From Mesorhizobium sp. CA8 (GTDB lineage Bacteria > Pseudomonadota > Alphaproteobacteria > Rhizobiales > Rhizobiaceae), in assembly GCF_020164955.1 (NCBI RefSeq), contig NZ_JAIUHG010000005.1, positions 213,335-277,334 of the forward strand: a stretch of DNA of 64,000 nucleotides, read 5' to 3'. A model generated the notes under the pieces. That model made no database searches and was not told the DNA's origin. It worked only from the letters and a program-made list of their open reading frames with translations. Positions within the stretch are counted from its first letter, which is position 1; each line of letters starts with the position of its first letter. Below are positions 36,734 through 46,300 of this stretch, piece after piece. Both the position numbers and the translations under genes were made by a program.

Positions 36734-37804
36734 ATGCAGCCGGCAGCCATTCCGACTGACAGGAACACCGACATCGCCGGCACCGTCGTGGGGACGATGC
36801 GTCAGCTCGGCGTGCTCGGACTGCCGCGCAACTACGAAATCTTCTACGAGGCACTCACCGGCAGCAATCACGAGCTCAGCCTTGCCGTTGTCTCGTTGAG
36901 CAATCGCCCGACCCAGGAGGACCTTGACGGCATCGGGCGCGCCTTCTTTCCCCAGCATCATGGTCCGGCCATCGTCGAGCATGCCCGCGAGATGGTCGCC
37001 AACGAGCTCGAGGACATCGCTGCGCTGTTGCGCAGCGAGCGTTCGCATATCGAAAAGTATGGCCGAATTCTCGATGAGACCTCGACCGGCCTCAGCAACC
37101 GCAGCCTGCTTTCGCAGGAAATCCTCCAGAAGATCGCCGGCGCGATGTCTGCCGCCACCAGCTCGACGATCGACCATGGCCGCCAGATCGCCAGCACGCT
37201 CAGCGAAAAGACGGCCGAGCTTGAAAGCGTCAAGTCGAAGCTCGAGGAATACAAGCGGCTTGCCGATACCGACCCGCTCACGCAGCTGTGGAACCGCCGC
37301 GCCTTCGACAAGGAGATCACCCGGATCTACAACAGCAATCGCGGCATCCTGTTCAGCGCTTTGATCCTTGCCGATATCGATCATTTCAAGGACATAAACG
37401 ACCGCTACGGCCATCCGGTCGGCGACAGGTTCCTGCAGATCATCGCCGAGATCTTCCAATCCGGCGTCCGTTCCGACACGTTCGTCGCGCGCACCGGTGG
37501 CGAGGAGTTCGCGTTTATCGTCGAGGGCGCCAGCGAGGAAGCCACATGTGAGATCGCCGAGCGCATCCGCGCCCTGATCGAGCAGACCCCGTTCACCAGC
37601 AGCCAGACCGGCATGAACTACGGCACCGTTACTGTGTCGATGGGCATCTGCATGGCCTCGGAGGCGGAAAATCCCGAAGATCTCTATGCGAAGGCGGACC
37701 GGGCGCTTTATCGCTCCAAGGTCGGCGGTCGCAACCGTGTGACAAAGCATTCGGCCATGGCCGGCCGGGCCGGCAAAGGCTGGCTGCTTTACAAGAAAGA
37801 CTGA
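36734..37804 (+). CDS. GGDEF diguanylate cyclase
   Basis: A 356-residue predicted diguanylate cyclase that makes c-di-GMP from two GTP. The active-site motif GGEEF is intact at 255-259, and DIDHFKDINDRYGHPVGD (214-231) provides metal and base contacts. The inhibitory I-site position reads R246-S-D-T249 instead of RxxD, so product feedback may be weak. A coiled-coil-like helix (about 155-180) links it to an N-terminal segment (10-130) of rhizobial type with no clear sensor. No transmembrane helix, so probably cytoplasmic. Confidence 0.94.
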   Translation: MQPAAIPTDRNTDIAGTVVGTMRQLGVLGLPRNYEIFYEALTGSNHELSLAVVSLSNRPTQEDLDGIGRAFFPQHHGPAIVEHAREMVANELEDIAALLRSERSHIEKYGRILDETSTGLSNRSLLSQEILQKIAGAMSAATSSTIDHGRQIASTLSEKTAELESVKSKLEEYKRLADTDPLTQLWNRRAFDKEITRIYNSNRGILFSALILADIDHFKDINDRYGHPVGDRFLQIIAEIFQSGVRSDTFVARTGGEEFAFIVEGASEEATCEIAERIRALIEQTPFTSSQTGMNYGTVTVSMGICMASEAENPEDLYAKADRALYRSKVGGRNRVTKHSAMAGRAGKGWLLYKKD

Positions 37805-37828
37805 CACTGCCCTTTCCAAGAGAATTTT

Positions 37829-37848
37829 TGTGGACTATATTTTCCACA
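37829..37848 (+). promoter_or_regulatory. Operator-like inverted repeat before the RES/Xre genes
   Basis: TGTGGA (37829-37834) and TCCACA (37843-37848) form a perfect 6-base inverted repeat around CTATATTT, which contains a plausible -10 box (TATATT). It lies 20 bases before the antitoxin ATG at 37868. This is the typical position for autoregulation by the antitoxin. Confidence 0.6.
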
Positions 37849-37867
37849 GAAATGAAAGGTGCGCTTT

Positions 37868-38245
37868 ATGCAACGTCCAGTCGCGGCCGCGACGGCGGCC
37901 GAAAACGCCGTTGTCACCAAGGCCACGCTGCGCGCGGCCGATCTGCTCGACATCACCGCCAGGACGCTCGCTTTGGTCATCGGTGTGTCGGAAGCAACGG
38001 TCTCGCGCATGCGCCGGCAGGAATTCCTGCTTGAACGAGGCACCAAGCCGTTCGAGCTGGCGGTGCTGTTCGTCCGCCTGTTCCGCTCGCTCGACGCCAT
38101 CGTCGGCGGCGACGAGACCGTTGCCCGGGCCTGGCTGAAGAGCCCCAACACCACGCTCGACGGCACGCCGCTCGAAAAAATCCTGACGATTGCCGGACTT
38201 GTCGATGTCATTGCCTACCTGGACTCCCGGCGCGCTCTCGTCTGA
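37868..38245 (+). CDS. Xre/MbcA/ParS-type antitoxin (DUF2384)
   Basis: A 125-residue antitoxin of the Xre-MbcA-ParS family, which neutralises RES-domain toxins and represses its own promoter. The N-terminal helix-turn-helix-like segment includes ARTLALVIGVSEATVSRMR near 40-58; the C-terminal DUF2384 part contains DETVARAWLKSPNTTLDG and LEKILTIAGLVDVIAYLD, typical of toxin contact. ATG 37868 has AAAGG about 8 bases upstream; GTG 37859 is an alternative. The toxin gene overlaps by 41 bases. Confidence 0.93.
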   Translation: MQRPVAAATAAENAVVTKATLRAADLLDITARTLALVIGVSEATVSRMRRQEFLLERGTKPFELAVLFVRLFRSLDAIVGGDETVARAWLKSPNTTLDGTPLEKILTIAGLVDVIAYLDSRRALV

Positions 38246-38972
38246 GGCCGTCAGGCTCGAAGGCAAGTACTGGCGCATGGTCGAGGCGCAGCACCGCGTC
38301 TCGACCCTCAAGCTCATCGACACGCTCGATGAGCAGTCGCTGCTGGAAGACCTCATCGAAGACACCAAGCCGCATATCCCGCTGGAGTGCCGCCACCTCC
38401 ATTACCTGTTGTCGACGCCTTTTCGCTATGGCTCCGTCTATCCATACGGCTCGCGCTTTCGCCGCGCCGGCAAGACCAAAGGCGTCTATTATGCCGCCGA
38501 GACGGTGCTGACGGCGGTGGCGGAAATGGCTTTCTACCGCCTGTTGTTCTTTGCGGAGTCGCCGGCGACGCCATGGCCGAACGACGCCGCGGAATACACT
38601 GCCTTCGCCGCTGCGATAAAATGCGGCCGCGCGATCGACCTGACACGGCCGCCGCTCGATCGCGACGAAAAGGCCTGGACGCAGCCCACCGACTACACCG
38701 CCTGCCAGGCGATCGCCGATGTCGCGCGCGAAGCCGAACTGCAGGCGATCCGCTATCGCTCGGTGCGCGATCCCAAGGGCGCCAATATCGCGCTGTTGAC
38801 CTGCAAGGGCTTTGCCGAGGCCAGGCCGCTGGAGCCGCAGACCTGGCGCATCCGGATCGGCTCTTTCGGCCTGCAGGCGATCTGCGAATTCCCGGAGAAG
38901 AGGCTGGAATTCTCACGCGCTGCCTTTGCGGACCCAAGACTTGCCGGAATGCGCTGGGAGCGCGGCTCCTGA
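38205..38972 (+). CDS. RES domain toxin
   Basis: A 255-residue RES-domain protein, the toxin partner of the Xre/ParS antitoxin. Known members degrade NAD+ or transfer ADP-ribose to metabolic enzymes. Conserved features are YWRMVEAQH near 22 (early arginine), TPFRYGSVYPYGSRF near 71-85, GVYYAAETVLTAVAE near 93-107 with the tyrosine pair and glutamates, and the internal C-terminal SFGLQAICEF. ATG 38205 lies inside the antitoxin gene (41-base overlap), so the pair is one transcript. The N-terminal extension is longer than in short RES toxins. Confidence 0.92.
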   Translation: MSLPTWTPGALSSEAVRLEGKYWRMVEAQHRVSTLKLIDTLDEQSLLEDLIEDTKPHIPLECRHLHYLLSTPFRYGSVYPYGSRFRRAGKTKGVYYAAETVLTAVAEMAFYRLLFFAESPATPWPNDAAEYTAFAAAIKCGRAIDLTRPPLDRDEKAWTQPTDYTACQAIADVAREAELQAIRYRSVRDPKGANIALLTCKGFAEARPLEPQTWRIRIGSFGLQAICEFPEKRLEFSRAAFADPRLAGMRWERGS

Positions 38973-38983
38973 ACTCGCAAAGC

Positions 38984-39119
38984 TGTATCGAGATTCAGGT
39001 CAGGACGAGCCGAGAATGGTGGCCTCCGAGAACCGGAGCGGAGCGTGCCTCAATTACGTGAGCACCGGAAGCGCAGGAGCCCGCCATTCGCAGGCCGACC
39101 TCACCTGAGTATCGATACA
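38984..39119. repeat. Long palindromic repeat, copy 2
   Basis: A 136-base element beginning TGTATCGAGATTCAGGTCAGG and ending CACCTGAGTATCGATACA, whose ends are imperfect inverted repeats. The inner block AGAACCGGAGCGGAGCG and TACGTGAGCACCGGAAGCGC matches copy 1 at 21930. It starts 11 bases after the toxin stop codon. Confidence 0.8.
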
Positions 39120-39122
39120 GTT

Positions 39123-39827
39123 TTAGGCCAGGATGTTGACGGCCCGCGCCGCCACCAGCGCGATCGTCAGGAGCGAGATCATCGCTTCGGCCATCATCAG
39201 GAGCTTGGCGCGTTGCGTGAGCGGCAGAGTGTCGGTCGGCGAGAACGCCGTGGCGTTGGTGAAGGCGAGGAAGACATAGTCGACGAAGCCCGGCAACCAG
39301 CCCTGGATCTCGCGATCGGGCAACGTCATTTGCGGGAACAGGAAATCAGCATGCGCGCGCTTGACAAGGCCGCAGGTCGGCGGACCGCCGCGGTCGGTGC
39401 TCCAGAACCAGAGCGCAAAGACGATCACATTGGTGACCCAGATATTGAGCGCGTCGACGAGTAGCGTCGTGCCCGCGCCGGCGCGTCCTTCCAGCAGCGC
39501 CCGCACCAGGAAGACCAGCGATCCGCAATTCATGATGCTGATGACGCCGGTCATAACCAATGCCGTGCGGCGGATATAGAGTCGCAATCGGCCGATCGCG
39601 TACCAATGCTCATGGTCGACCGCTTTGCGCGTCTGCATCTGCGTCCATGCCGTCGCGATCGACAGGGGCGCCAGCAGCGCCGCCTCGACCGTCGGGGCCA
39701 GCCAGCGCGGGCCGAAGGACAGGTTGTTGATGACCAGAAGCTGCAGGCAGATGATGACGAGAACCGCCGCGCGCGCCGACCAGAAGTCTAGCCCACGGTG
39801 ATGGATGACGGCGTGCTGGTGACGCAT
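39123..39827 (-). CDS. DUF1345-like integral membrane protein
   Basis: A 234-residue inner membrane protein with about four to six helices (for example ARAAVLVIICLQLLVINNL, LALVMTGVISIMN and AKLLMMAEAMISLLTIALVAARAVNIL). The C-terminal block DYVFLAFTNATAFSPTDT resembles the end of the DUF1345 family, whose function is unknown. AGGTG precedes ATG 39827. Isolated on the minus strand, between the RES/Xre unit and a glycosyltransferase. The DUF1345 assignment is by resemblance, not certain. Confidence 0.75.
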   Translation of the reverse strand: MRHQHAVIHHRGLDFWSARAAVLVIICLQLLVINNLSFGPRWLAPTVEAALLAPLSIATAWTQMQTRKAVDHEHWYAIGRLRLYIRRTALVMTGVISIMNCGSLVFLVRALLEGRAGAGTTLLVDALNIWVTNVIVFALWFWSTDRGGPPTCGLVKRAHADFLFPQMTLPDREIQGWLPGFVDYVFLAFTNATAFSPTDTLPLTQRAKLLMMAEAMISLLTIALVAARAVNILA

Positions 39828-39847
39828 GGAGGCACCTGAATGGCTGG

Positions 39848-39886
39848 AGCATGATGCCGAAAGCGGTTTTCGGACGGCACCATGCA
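39848..39886. repeat. Short palindrome with CGGTTTTCGGA core
   Basis: CATGATGCCGAAAGCGGTTTTCGGACGGCACCATG has inverted arms (CATG-TGCCG / CGG-GCA-CATG) and the same core as 10292-10337. It sits just upstream of the DUF1345-like gene. Confidence 0.55.
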
Positions 39887-40071
39887 CTCTGGAACCGCGG
39901 CGCTCCGAACAGCGGGCCGGCTCAGGCAACCATCAGCCGGCGGGTCCTGCCCGAAGCGCCGGCGGTGGGTTCCATCGCAATCTTGGTTTTACAATGTTGC
40001 GGAAGAATACATTTTCGTAAGCTTTTGCTATCGCACTGTTCAGCAATCCACCGGTATGATTTTAGGCCCGC

Positions 40072-41652
40072 ATGTCGAGAACCACGGAATCCGTTCATCT
40101 TTGGCCGTCGGCAATCGCCGCGGAAGGCAATCTGCCTTCGATCTGGAACGGCTTGGTCCGGCACCCATGGCGATTGCTGGCGCTTTTGTGCCTGACGCAG
40201 ATCGCTTGCTGGACCGTCATGCCGGCGATCGTCAATGTCGGGCCGCCTCGCGACGTCGTCGAGGGGTTCATGTGGGGCCGCGAATGGGTGCTGTTGACCT
40301 ATAAGCACCCGCAGCTCCCGTGCTGGCTGCTCGAGATCAGCCATCTCCTGACCGGCTCGTTCCGCTGGCCGCAATACCTGCTGTCGCAATTGATGGTCTC
40401 GACGACTTTCGTCCTGGTCTATCTGCTTGCGCGCGACATCATGGGCTCGACCCGCGCGCTCGCCGCCGTTCTGTTGATGCCCTCGATCTACTTCTTCGGC
40501 TGGCCCACCCCGCAGTTCAACCATGATTACGCACAGATGCCTTTCTGGGCGGCAATCTCATGGCTGCTGTGGCGCTCGGCGCGCGATGGACGGCCAGGCT
40601 GGTGGCTCGCCCTCGGCCTCGTTTCCGGCCTGGGGCTCTATGCCAAGTTCTCGACGGCTTTGCTGCTCGCCTTCGGCGGCATCTGGATCTTATACGACAC
40701 CCGTGCCAGAAGCCGCCTTGCCACCCCATGGCCATGGCTCGGCCTCGCGGTTTTTCTCGGCGTCGCGGCGCCGCTGGCAGTTGAGCTTGTTCGCCTCGAT
40801 TTCCTGCCGTTGACCTATGCCGCGCATCGCAACGCCTGGGTGCTCGCCAACCGCGCCCGGCTTTACTATATCGGCGTTCAGCTTGCCGGGCTTGCCGCTC
40901 TTCCCGTCGTTCTTGCTCTTTCCGGCCTGCTGCGACGGCAGGCCGCCCCCGCACGGGACCCCTTACCGGCCCACCCCGTCCCCGAGCGGCGCGCGATTGT
41001 CTACCTGGCATGGATGGGCGTGGGGCCGGCGCTCCTGATCATGGTCGCCTCGCTGTTTACCGGCACGGGCGAGTCCTGGGGCGCGACGATGTACAATCTC
41101 GTCGGTGCCCTGGCGATCGCGCTTCTAGGCCAGCGACTGGGATCTGTGGAATTGCGCCGGCTGATGGTGCTGGCCTTGCTATGCGTGGTCGGCGTATCGA
41201 GCGCCTATGCGGTGACCCGCTGGACGGGTTGCAACGTCCTCGGTCGCCTGCAGCCGATGTGCTGGCCGGCACGATCGATCTCGCAGACGGCCGAGGCGAT
41301 CTGGCATGAGACGGTGCCAGGACCATTGGGCATCGTCGGTGGCGAGGACGGCGTGGCCCAGCTTGCCGGGCTGGAAGCTGCGGACCAGCCCTCTATCTTC
41401 ACGGCTCTCGACAGGCGCCTTGCCCCCTGGATCACGGACCAGCGCCTGCGGGATCAGGGTATGCTGCTGGTGTGGCCGACCCATTGGAGGCTTTCCCCGC
41501 AACAGCAGGCGTGGATCGCCGGCCTGCCGGTCAAGACGGTGCCGTTCGACTGGTCGCTCAAAGCACCGCCCTTGCAGATCAGCTTTGCCGTCATTCCGCC
41601 CGGCAGAACCAATTTCCCGGGCGACCCGCCCGGACCGCCCGATCCGGATTGA
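40072..41652 (+). CDS. GT39-like membrane glycosyltransferase
   Basis: A 526-residue integral membrane protein of the ArnT/PMT-like glycosyltransferase clan, which transfers sugars from polyprenyl phosphates to envelope acceptors. Hallmarks are the N-terminal loop with GFMWGREWVLLTYKHPQLPCW (residues 63-85; the Asp-x-x-Glu catalytic motif of the family is seen as DVVEG), about twelve hydrophobic helices to residue 370, and a soluble C-terminal domain from about 375. Acceptor unknown. Upstream has a GCTTTTGCTATCGC stretch but no clear promoter. ATG 40072 has a weak ribosome binding site. Confidence 0.86.
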   Translation: MSRTTESVHLWPSAIAAEGNLPSIWNGLVRHPWRLLALLCLTQIACWTVMPAIVNVGPPRDVVEGFMWGREWVLLTYKHPQLPCWLLEISHLLTGSFRWPQYLLSQLMVSTTFVLVYLLARDIMGSTRALAAVLLMPSIYFFGWPTPQFNHDYAQMPFWAAISWLLWRSARDGRPGWWLALGLVSGLGLYAKFSTALLLAFGGIWILYDTRARSRLATPWPWLGLAVFLGVAAPLAVELVRLDFLPLTYAAHRNAWVLANRARLYYIGVQLAGLAALPVVLALSGLLRRQAAPARDPLPAHPVPERRAIVYLAWMGVGPALLIMVASLFTGTGESWGATMYNLVGALAIALLGQRLGSVELRRLMVLALLCVVGVSSAYAVTRWTGCNVLGRLQPMCWPARSISQTAEAIWHETVPGPLGIVGGEDGVAQLAGLEAADQPSIFTALDRRLAPWITDQRLRDQGMLLVWPTHWRLSPQQQAWIAGLPVKTVPFDWSLKAPPLQISFAVIPPGRTNFPGDPPGPPDPD

Positions 41653-41672
41653 AGTTTATCAGCCCCGACGTC

Positions 41673-41701
41673 AAAAGGCGCTGGCGTCGCGGCCAGCGCC
41701 T
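41673..41701 (-). terminator. Terminator after the DAHP synthase gene
   Basis: A perfect 10-base stem AGGCGCTGGC / GCCAGCGCCT with loop GTCGCG, followed on the minus strand by TTTT. It lies 25 bases past the aroF-type stop (41727) and can also stop the convergent glycosyltransferase transcript from the other side. Confidence 0.75.
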
Positions 41702-41726
41702 CCAATGATAGGCGTCAAGCCTCTGT

Positions 41727-43100
41727 TCAGGCGTTGGCGGCCTGCTTGTGCTGCACCGGGTGGCTCTTCTTGAGCAGGTCCGACACCAGGAAGGCGAGTT
41801 CGATCGCCTGGTCGGCATTGAGGCGCGGATCGCAATGGGTATGGTAGCGGTCCTGTAGGTCCTCCGCCGTGATGGCGCGGGCGCCGCCCGTGCATTCGGT
41901 CACGTTCTTGCCGGTCATCTCCACATGGATGCCGCCCGGATGCGTGCCCTCGGCGCGGTGCACCTCGAAAAAGGTCTGCACTTCCTTGAGGATGCGGTCG
42001 AACGGCCGCGTCTTGTAGCCTGCCGCCTCGATCGTGTTGCCGTGCATCGGGTCGGACGACCACACGACGTTGCGGCCTTCATTCTTCACAGCTCGCACCA
42101 GCTTCGGCAGGTGCTCGGCGACCTTGTCGGAGCCGAAGCGCGCGATCAGCGTCAGCCGGCCGGGCTCGTTCTCGGGATTGAGCAGGTCGATGAGTTCCAA
42201 CAATCCATCCGGCGTCAGCGACGGACCGCATTTCAGGCCGAGCGGATTTTTGATGCCGCGGCAATATTCGATATGCGCATGGTCCGGCTGGCGGGTGCGG
42301 TCGCCGATCCAGATCATATGGCCGGAGGTTGCGTACCAGTCGCCGGAGGTCGAATCGACGCGTGTCAGCGCTTCCTCATAGCCAAGCAGCAGCGCCTCAT
42401 GGCTGGTGTAGAAATCGGTCTCGCGCAACGCGAAGTTGGTTTCGGACGTGATGCCCACCGCGCGCATGAAATCCATCGTCTCGGTGATGCGGTTGGCGAG
42501 CGATTCGTATTTTTCTCCCTGCGGGCTGTCGGCGACGAAGCCCAGCATCCAGCGATGCACGTTCTCAAGGCTGGCATAGCCGCCCTGCGCGAAGGCGCGC
42601 AGAAGGTTGAGCGTCGCGGCGGACTGGCGATACGCCATCTCCTGGCGTGCCGGATCCGGAATGCGCGAGGAGGCATCGAATTCGATGCCGTTGATGATGT
42701 CGCCGCGGTAGCTCGGCAGCGTCACGCCGGCCTTGGTCTCGTTGTCGGACGAGCGCGGCTTGGCGAACTGGCCGGCGACGCGGCCAACCTTCACCACCGG
42801 CTGCGCGCCGGCGAAGGTGAGCACCACCGACATCTGCAGGAAGACGCGGAAGAAGTCGCGGATGTTGTCGGCGCCATGCTCGGCAAAGCTCTCGGCGCAG
42901 TCACCGCCCTGGAGCAGGAAGGCTTCGCCGGCGGCGACCGCCGCCAGCTGCTTCTTCAGCTTGCGCGCCTCGCCGGCAAAGACCAGCGGCGGATAGGTCG
43001 CAAGCCGCGCTTCCGTGGCTTGCAAAGCGCCAAGGTCCGGGTAGGCCGGGACCTGCTTGATCGGCTTTGCTCTCCATGAATTCGGCGACCATTTCGTCAT
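41727..43100 (-). CDS. 3-deoxy-7-phosphoheptulonate synthase, class II
   Basis: Catalyses the first step of the shikimate pathway, joining phosphoenolpyruvate and erythrose 4-phosphate. The 457-residue product is of the plant-like class II type. Conserved blocks are [11 protein letters not shown] near 60, SDPMHGNTI near 345, [15 protein letters not shown] near 385 (metal and substrate ligands) and [16 protein letters not shown] near 420. ATG 43100 opens [17 protein letters not shown], as in homologues. A palindromic repeat sits 23 bases before the start and a strong terminator follows the stop. Confidence 0.95.
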   Translation of the reverse strand: MTKWSPNSWRAKPIKQVPAYPDLGALQATEARLATYPPLVFAGEARKLKKQLAAVAAGEAFLLQGGDCAESFAEHGADNIRDFFRVFLQMSVVLTFAGAQPVVKVGRVAGQFAKPRSSDNETKAGVTLPSYRGDIINGIEFDASSRIPDPARQEMAYRQSAATLNLLRAFAQGGYASLENVHRWMLGFVADSPQGEKYESLANRITETMDFMRAVGITSETNFALRETDFYTSHEALLLGYEEALTRVDSTSGDWYATSGHMIWIGDRTRQPDHAHIEYCRGIKNPLGLKCGPSLTPDGLLELIDLLNPENEPGRLTLIARFGSDKVAEHLPKLVRAVKNEGRNVVWSSDPMHGNTIEAAGYKTRPFDRILKEVQTFFEVHRAEGTHPGGIHVEMTGKNVTECTGGARAITAEDLQDRYHTHCDPRLNADQAIELAFLVSDLLKKSHPVQHKQAANA

Positions 43101-43123
43101 CGCTGCACCCAACGCCCTTTCGG

Positions 43124-43168
43124 AGCAACCCCAGGAAAAATGTGAAATTTCCGTCCGGAATTGCGTCA
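43124..43168. repeat. GCAATTCC-family palindromic repeat, copy 5
   Basis: GCAACCCCAGGAAAAATGTGAAATTTCC joined to CCGTCCGGAATTGCG, a minimal 45-base member with no insert. It lies just upstream of the class II DAHP synthase gene and could form a hairpin in its 5' leader. Confidence 0.7.
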
Positions 43169-43312
43169 AACAAACCGGCGAGCGTGCTTGCCCGCCCTTC
43201 CAGCCTCGATACGAGGTCGCGGCTCCTTACACGAAGCCGATTACCTATTCTAGCCGCGTTTTTCAGTGGTGGCGAATGCGTCGAGCTGCTCGGCTTGCCA
43301 ATGCGGACGTCG

Positions 43313-46300
43313 TTAGGCGGCTTTGTCGACCAATCTTGCCAATTGGGTCATGACAACAGCCGAACCGGCGAGCCGCTTCTCCGCGTTCGGCCAATCGCGG
43401 ATGAAGACCACGCTGTGGTCGGCCCTGATCTTGGCCTGCGAGCCCTGCTCGCCGATGAATTTGACCAGCCCGACCGGATTGGGGAACTCGCGCTTGCGGA
43501 AATGGATCACGACGCCCTTCGGGCCGGCATCGAGCTTCTCGACATTGGCCTTGCGGCAGAGCGCCTTGATGAAGACGATCTTCAACAGATGCGTCACCTC
43601 TTCCGGCAGCGGCCCGAAGCGGTCGATCAGCTCGGCGCCGAAGCCGTCGATCTCCTCGGTGGTTTCGAGGTCGCCGAGGCGACGGTAGAGGGCCATCCTG
43701 AGCTGCAGGTCCGGCACGTAGCTTTCCGGGATCATCACGGCGGTGCCGACCGCGATCTGCGGCGACCAGCCGCCGTCCTGCACTTCGCCGGTGTCCTTCA
43801 CCTCGGCCACCGCCTCCTCGAGCATCTGCTGGTAAAGCTCGAAACCGACCTCCTTGATATGCCCCGACTGCTCTTCACCAAGCAGATTGCCCGCGCCGCG
43901 TATGTCGAGGTCGTGGCTGGCGAGCTGGAAGCCGGCGCCGAGCGTGTCGAGCGACTGCAGCACCTTCAGCCGGCGCTCGGCCGTGTCGGTCAGCTTGCGG
44001 TTCGCCGGCAGCGTGAACAGCGCGTAGGCACGCACCTTGGAACGGCCGACGCGGCCGCGCAGCTGGTAGAGCTGCGCCAGGCCGAACATGTCGGCGCGAT
44101 GGACGATCAGCGTGTTGGCGGTCGGGATGTCGAGGCCGGATTCGACGATGGTCGTCGACAGGAGCACGTCGTACTGGCCGTCGTAGAAGGCGTTCATGAT
44201 GTCGTCGAGCTCGCCCGGCGGCATCTGGCCGTGGGCGACCGCAACCTTCAATTCCGGCACGGATTCCTTTAGGAAATCATGGATTTCGGCCAGATCGCTG
44301 ATACGCGGCACGACATAGAAAGAATGGCCGCCGCGATAGCGCTCGCGCAGCAGCGTCTCGCGGATGACCAGCGGATCGAAGGGCGAGATGAAGGTGCGCA
44401 CCGCCATGCGGTCGACGGGCGGCGTCGCGATGAGCGACAGCTCGCGCACGCCGGTCAGCGCCAATTGTAGCGTACGCGGGATAGGCGTCGCCGACAGCGT
44501 GAGCACATGCACGTCGTTCCTGAGCTCCTTCAGCCGCTCCTTGTGCTTGACGCCGAAATGCTGCTCCTCGTCGATGATCAAAAGCCCGAGATTCTTGAAC
44601 GAGATCGAGCTGCCGAGCAGCGCATGCGTACCGACGACGATGTCGACCGTGCCCTCGGCGATCCCCTTCTTGGTTTCGGCCAGTTCCTTGGAGCCGACCA
44701 GGCGCGAGGCCTGCGCTATGCGGATCGGCAGGCCTGAGAAGCGCTGCGAGAAGGTCTTGAAATGCTGGCGCGACAGCAAGGTCGTCGGCACGACGACCGC
44801 CACCTGGAACCCTTCCATGGCCGCGATGAAGGCGGCGCGCAGCGCCACTTCCGTCTTGCCGAAGCCGACATCGCCGCAGACCAGCCGGTCCATCGGCTTG
44901 CCGGCGCCGAGATCGTCCATGACCGCGTCGATCGCCGTCTGCTGATCGTCGGTTTCCTCATAGGGGAAGCGCGCAGCGAACTCGCCATAGAGCCCCTCGG
45001 CCGGGATCAGGGCAGGTGCGGCGCGCATCTGCCGCTCGGCGGCGATGCGGATCAGCTGCCCGGCCATGTCGAGCAGGCGCTTCTTCAGCCTTGCCTTGCG
45101 CGCCTGCCAGGCGCCGCCGCCCAGCTTGTCGAGCGGCGCCTCAGCCGAATCCGAGCCATAGCGCGAAAGCAGCTCAATGTTTTCCACCGGCAGGAAGAGC
45201 CGGTCATCGCCCGCATAGTGGATCTCCAGGCAATCATGCGGCGCGCCGACCGCCTCGATGGTGCGCAGCCCGACGAAGCGGCCGATGCCATGGTCGGCAT
45301 GGACGACGATGTCGCCTGCCGACAGCGACGTCGCTTCGGCAATGAAATCGGAGGCCTTTTTCTTGCGCTTGGAACGCCGAATGAGCCTGTCGCCGAGGAT
45401 GTCCTGCTCGGCGACGACGACCAGATCGTCGGTCTCGAAGCCGGATTCGAGCGGCAGCACGGCGAGGCCTGCCTGCCCCGGCTCCAGCTTTTCGACCTCG
45501 GCAAGCGTCGCGACGGGTTCCAGATTACTTAGATGGTGCTCCGCGAGAATTTGCCCGAGCCGGTCGAGCGAGCCTTCAGTCCAGCCGGCGACGACGACTC
45601 GGCGACGCGCCGCGCGCTCGTCGGCAATGTGTTTTACGACGACGTCGAAGACATTGATGTTCGGGTCGGCACGTTCCTCCGCGAAACTGCGGCCCTGCCG
45701 CGAGCCGCCATGGAAGACCTTCTTGCCTCCGACATCCGGCGCGTCAAAGACGGTGAAATCGATGTCCTCGCGCGGACCGAGCGACGCCTTGAGATTGTCC
45801 GGCGAGAGATACAGAAGATCCGGCGCCACCGGTTTGTAAGGCACGGCATCCTTGAGCGCGCTGTCGGCCTGCTTCCGCCGCGCCTCGTAATGGTCGAGGA
45901 TCAGCGTGTGCCGCTCGGCCAGCGCCTCATGCGCCAGATGGTCGAATACCACAGGCGCGTCCGGCAGATAGTCGAACACCGTTTCCAGCCGCTCGTAGAA
46001 GAAGGGCAGCCAGTGCTCCATACCGGCGAAACGGCGGCCTTCGCTGACCGCCGCATAGAGCGCGTCGTCGCGCGAGGGCGCGCCAAAGGCTTCGATGTAA
46101 GAGCGGCGGAAGCGGCTGATCGTCTCCGGCGTCAGCGCCACTTCACTCATCGCTTGCAGCGACATGGACTTGCGCTGCCCGGTGGTGCGCTGGGTCGCCA
46201 CGTCGAAGACGCGGATCGATTCCAGCGTGTCGCCGAAGAAGTCGAGCCTGAGCGCCTCGCTCCAGCCGGGGGCAAAGAGGTCGAGGATGCCGCCGCGCAC

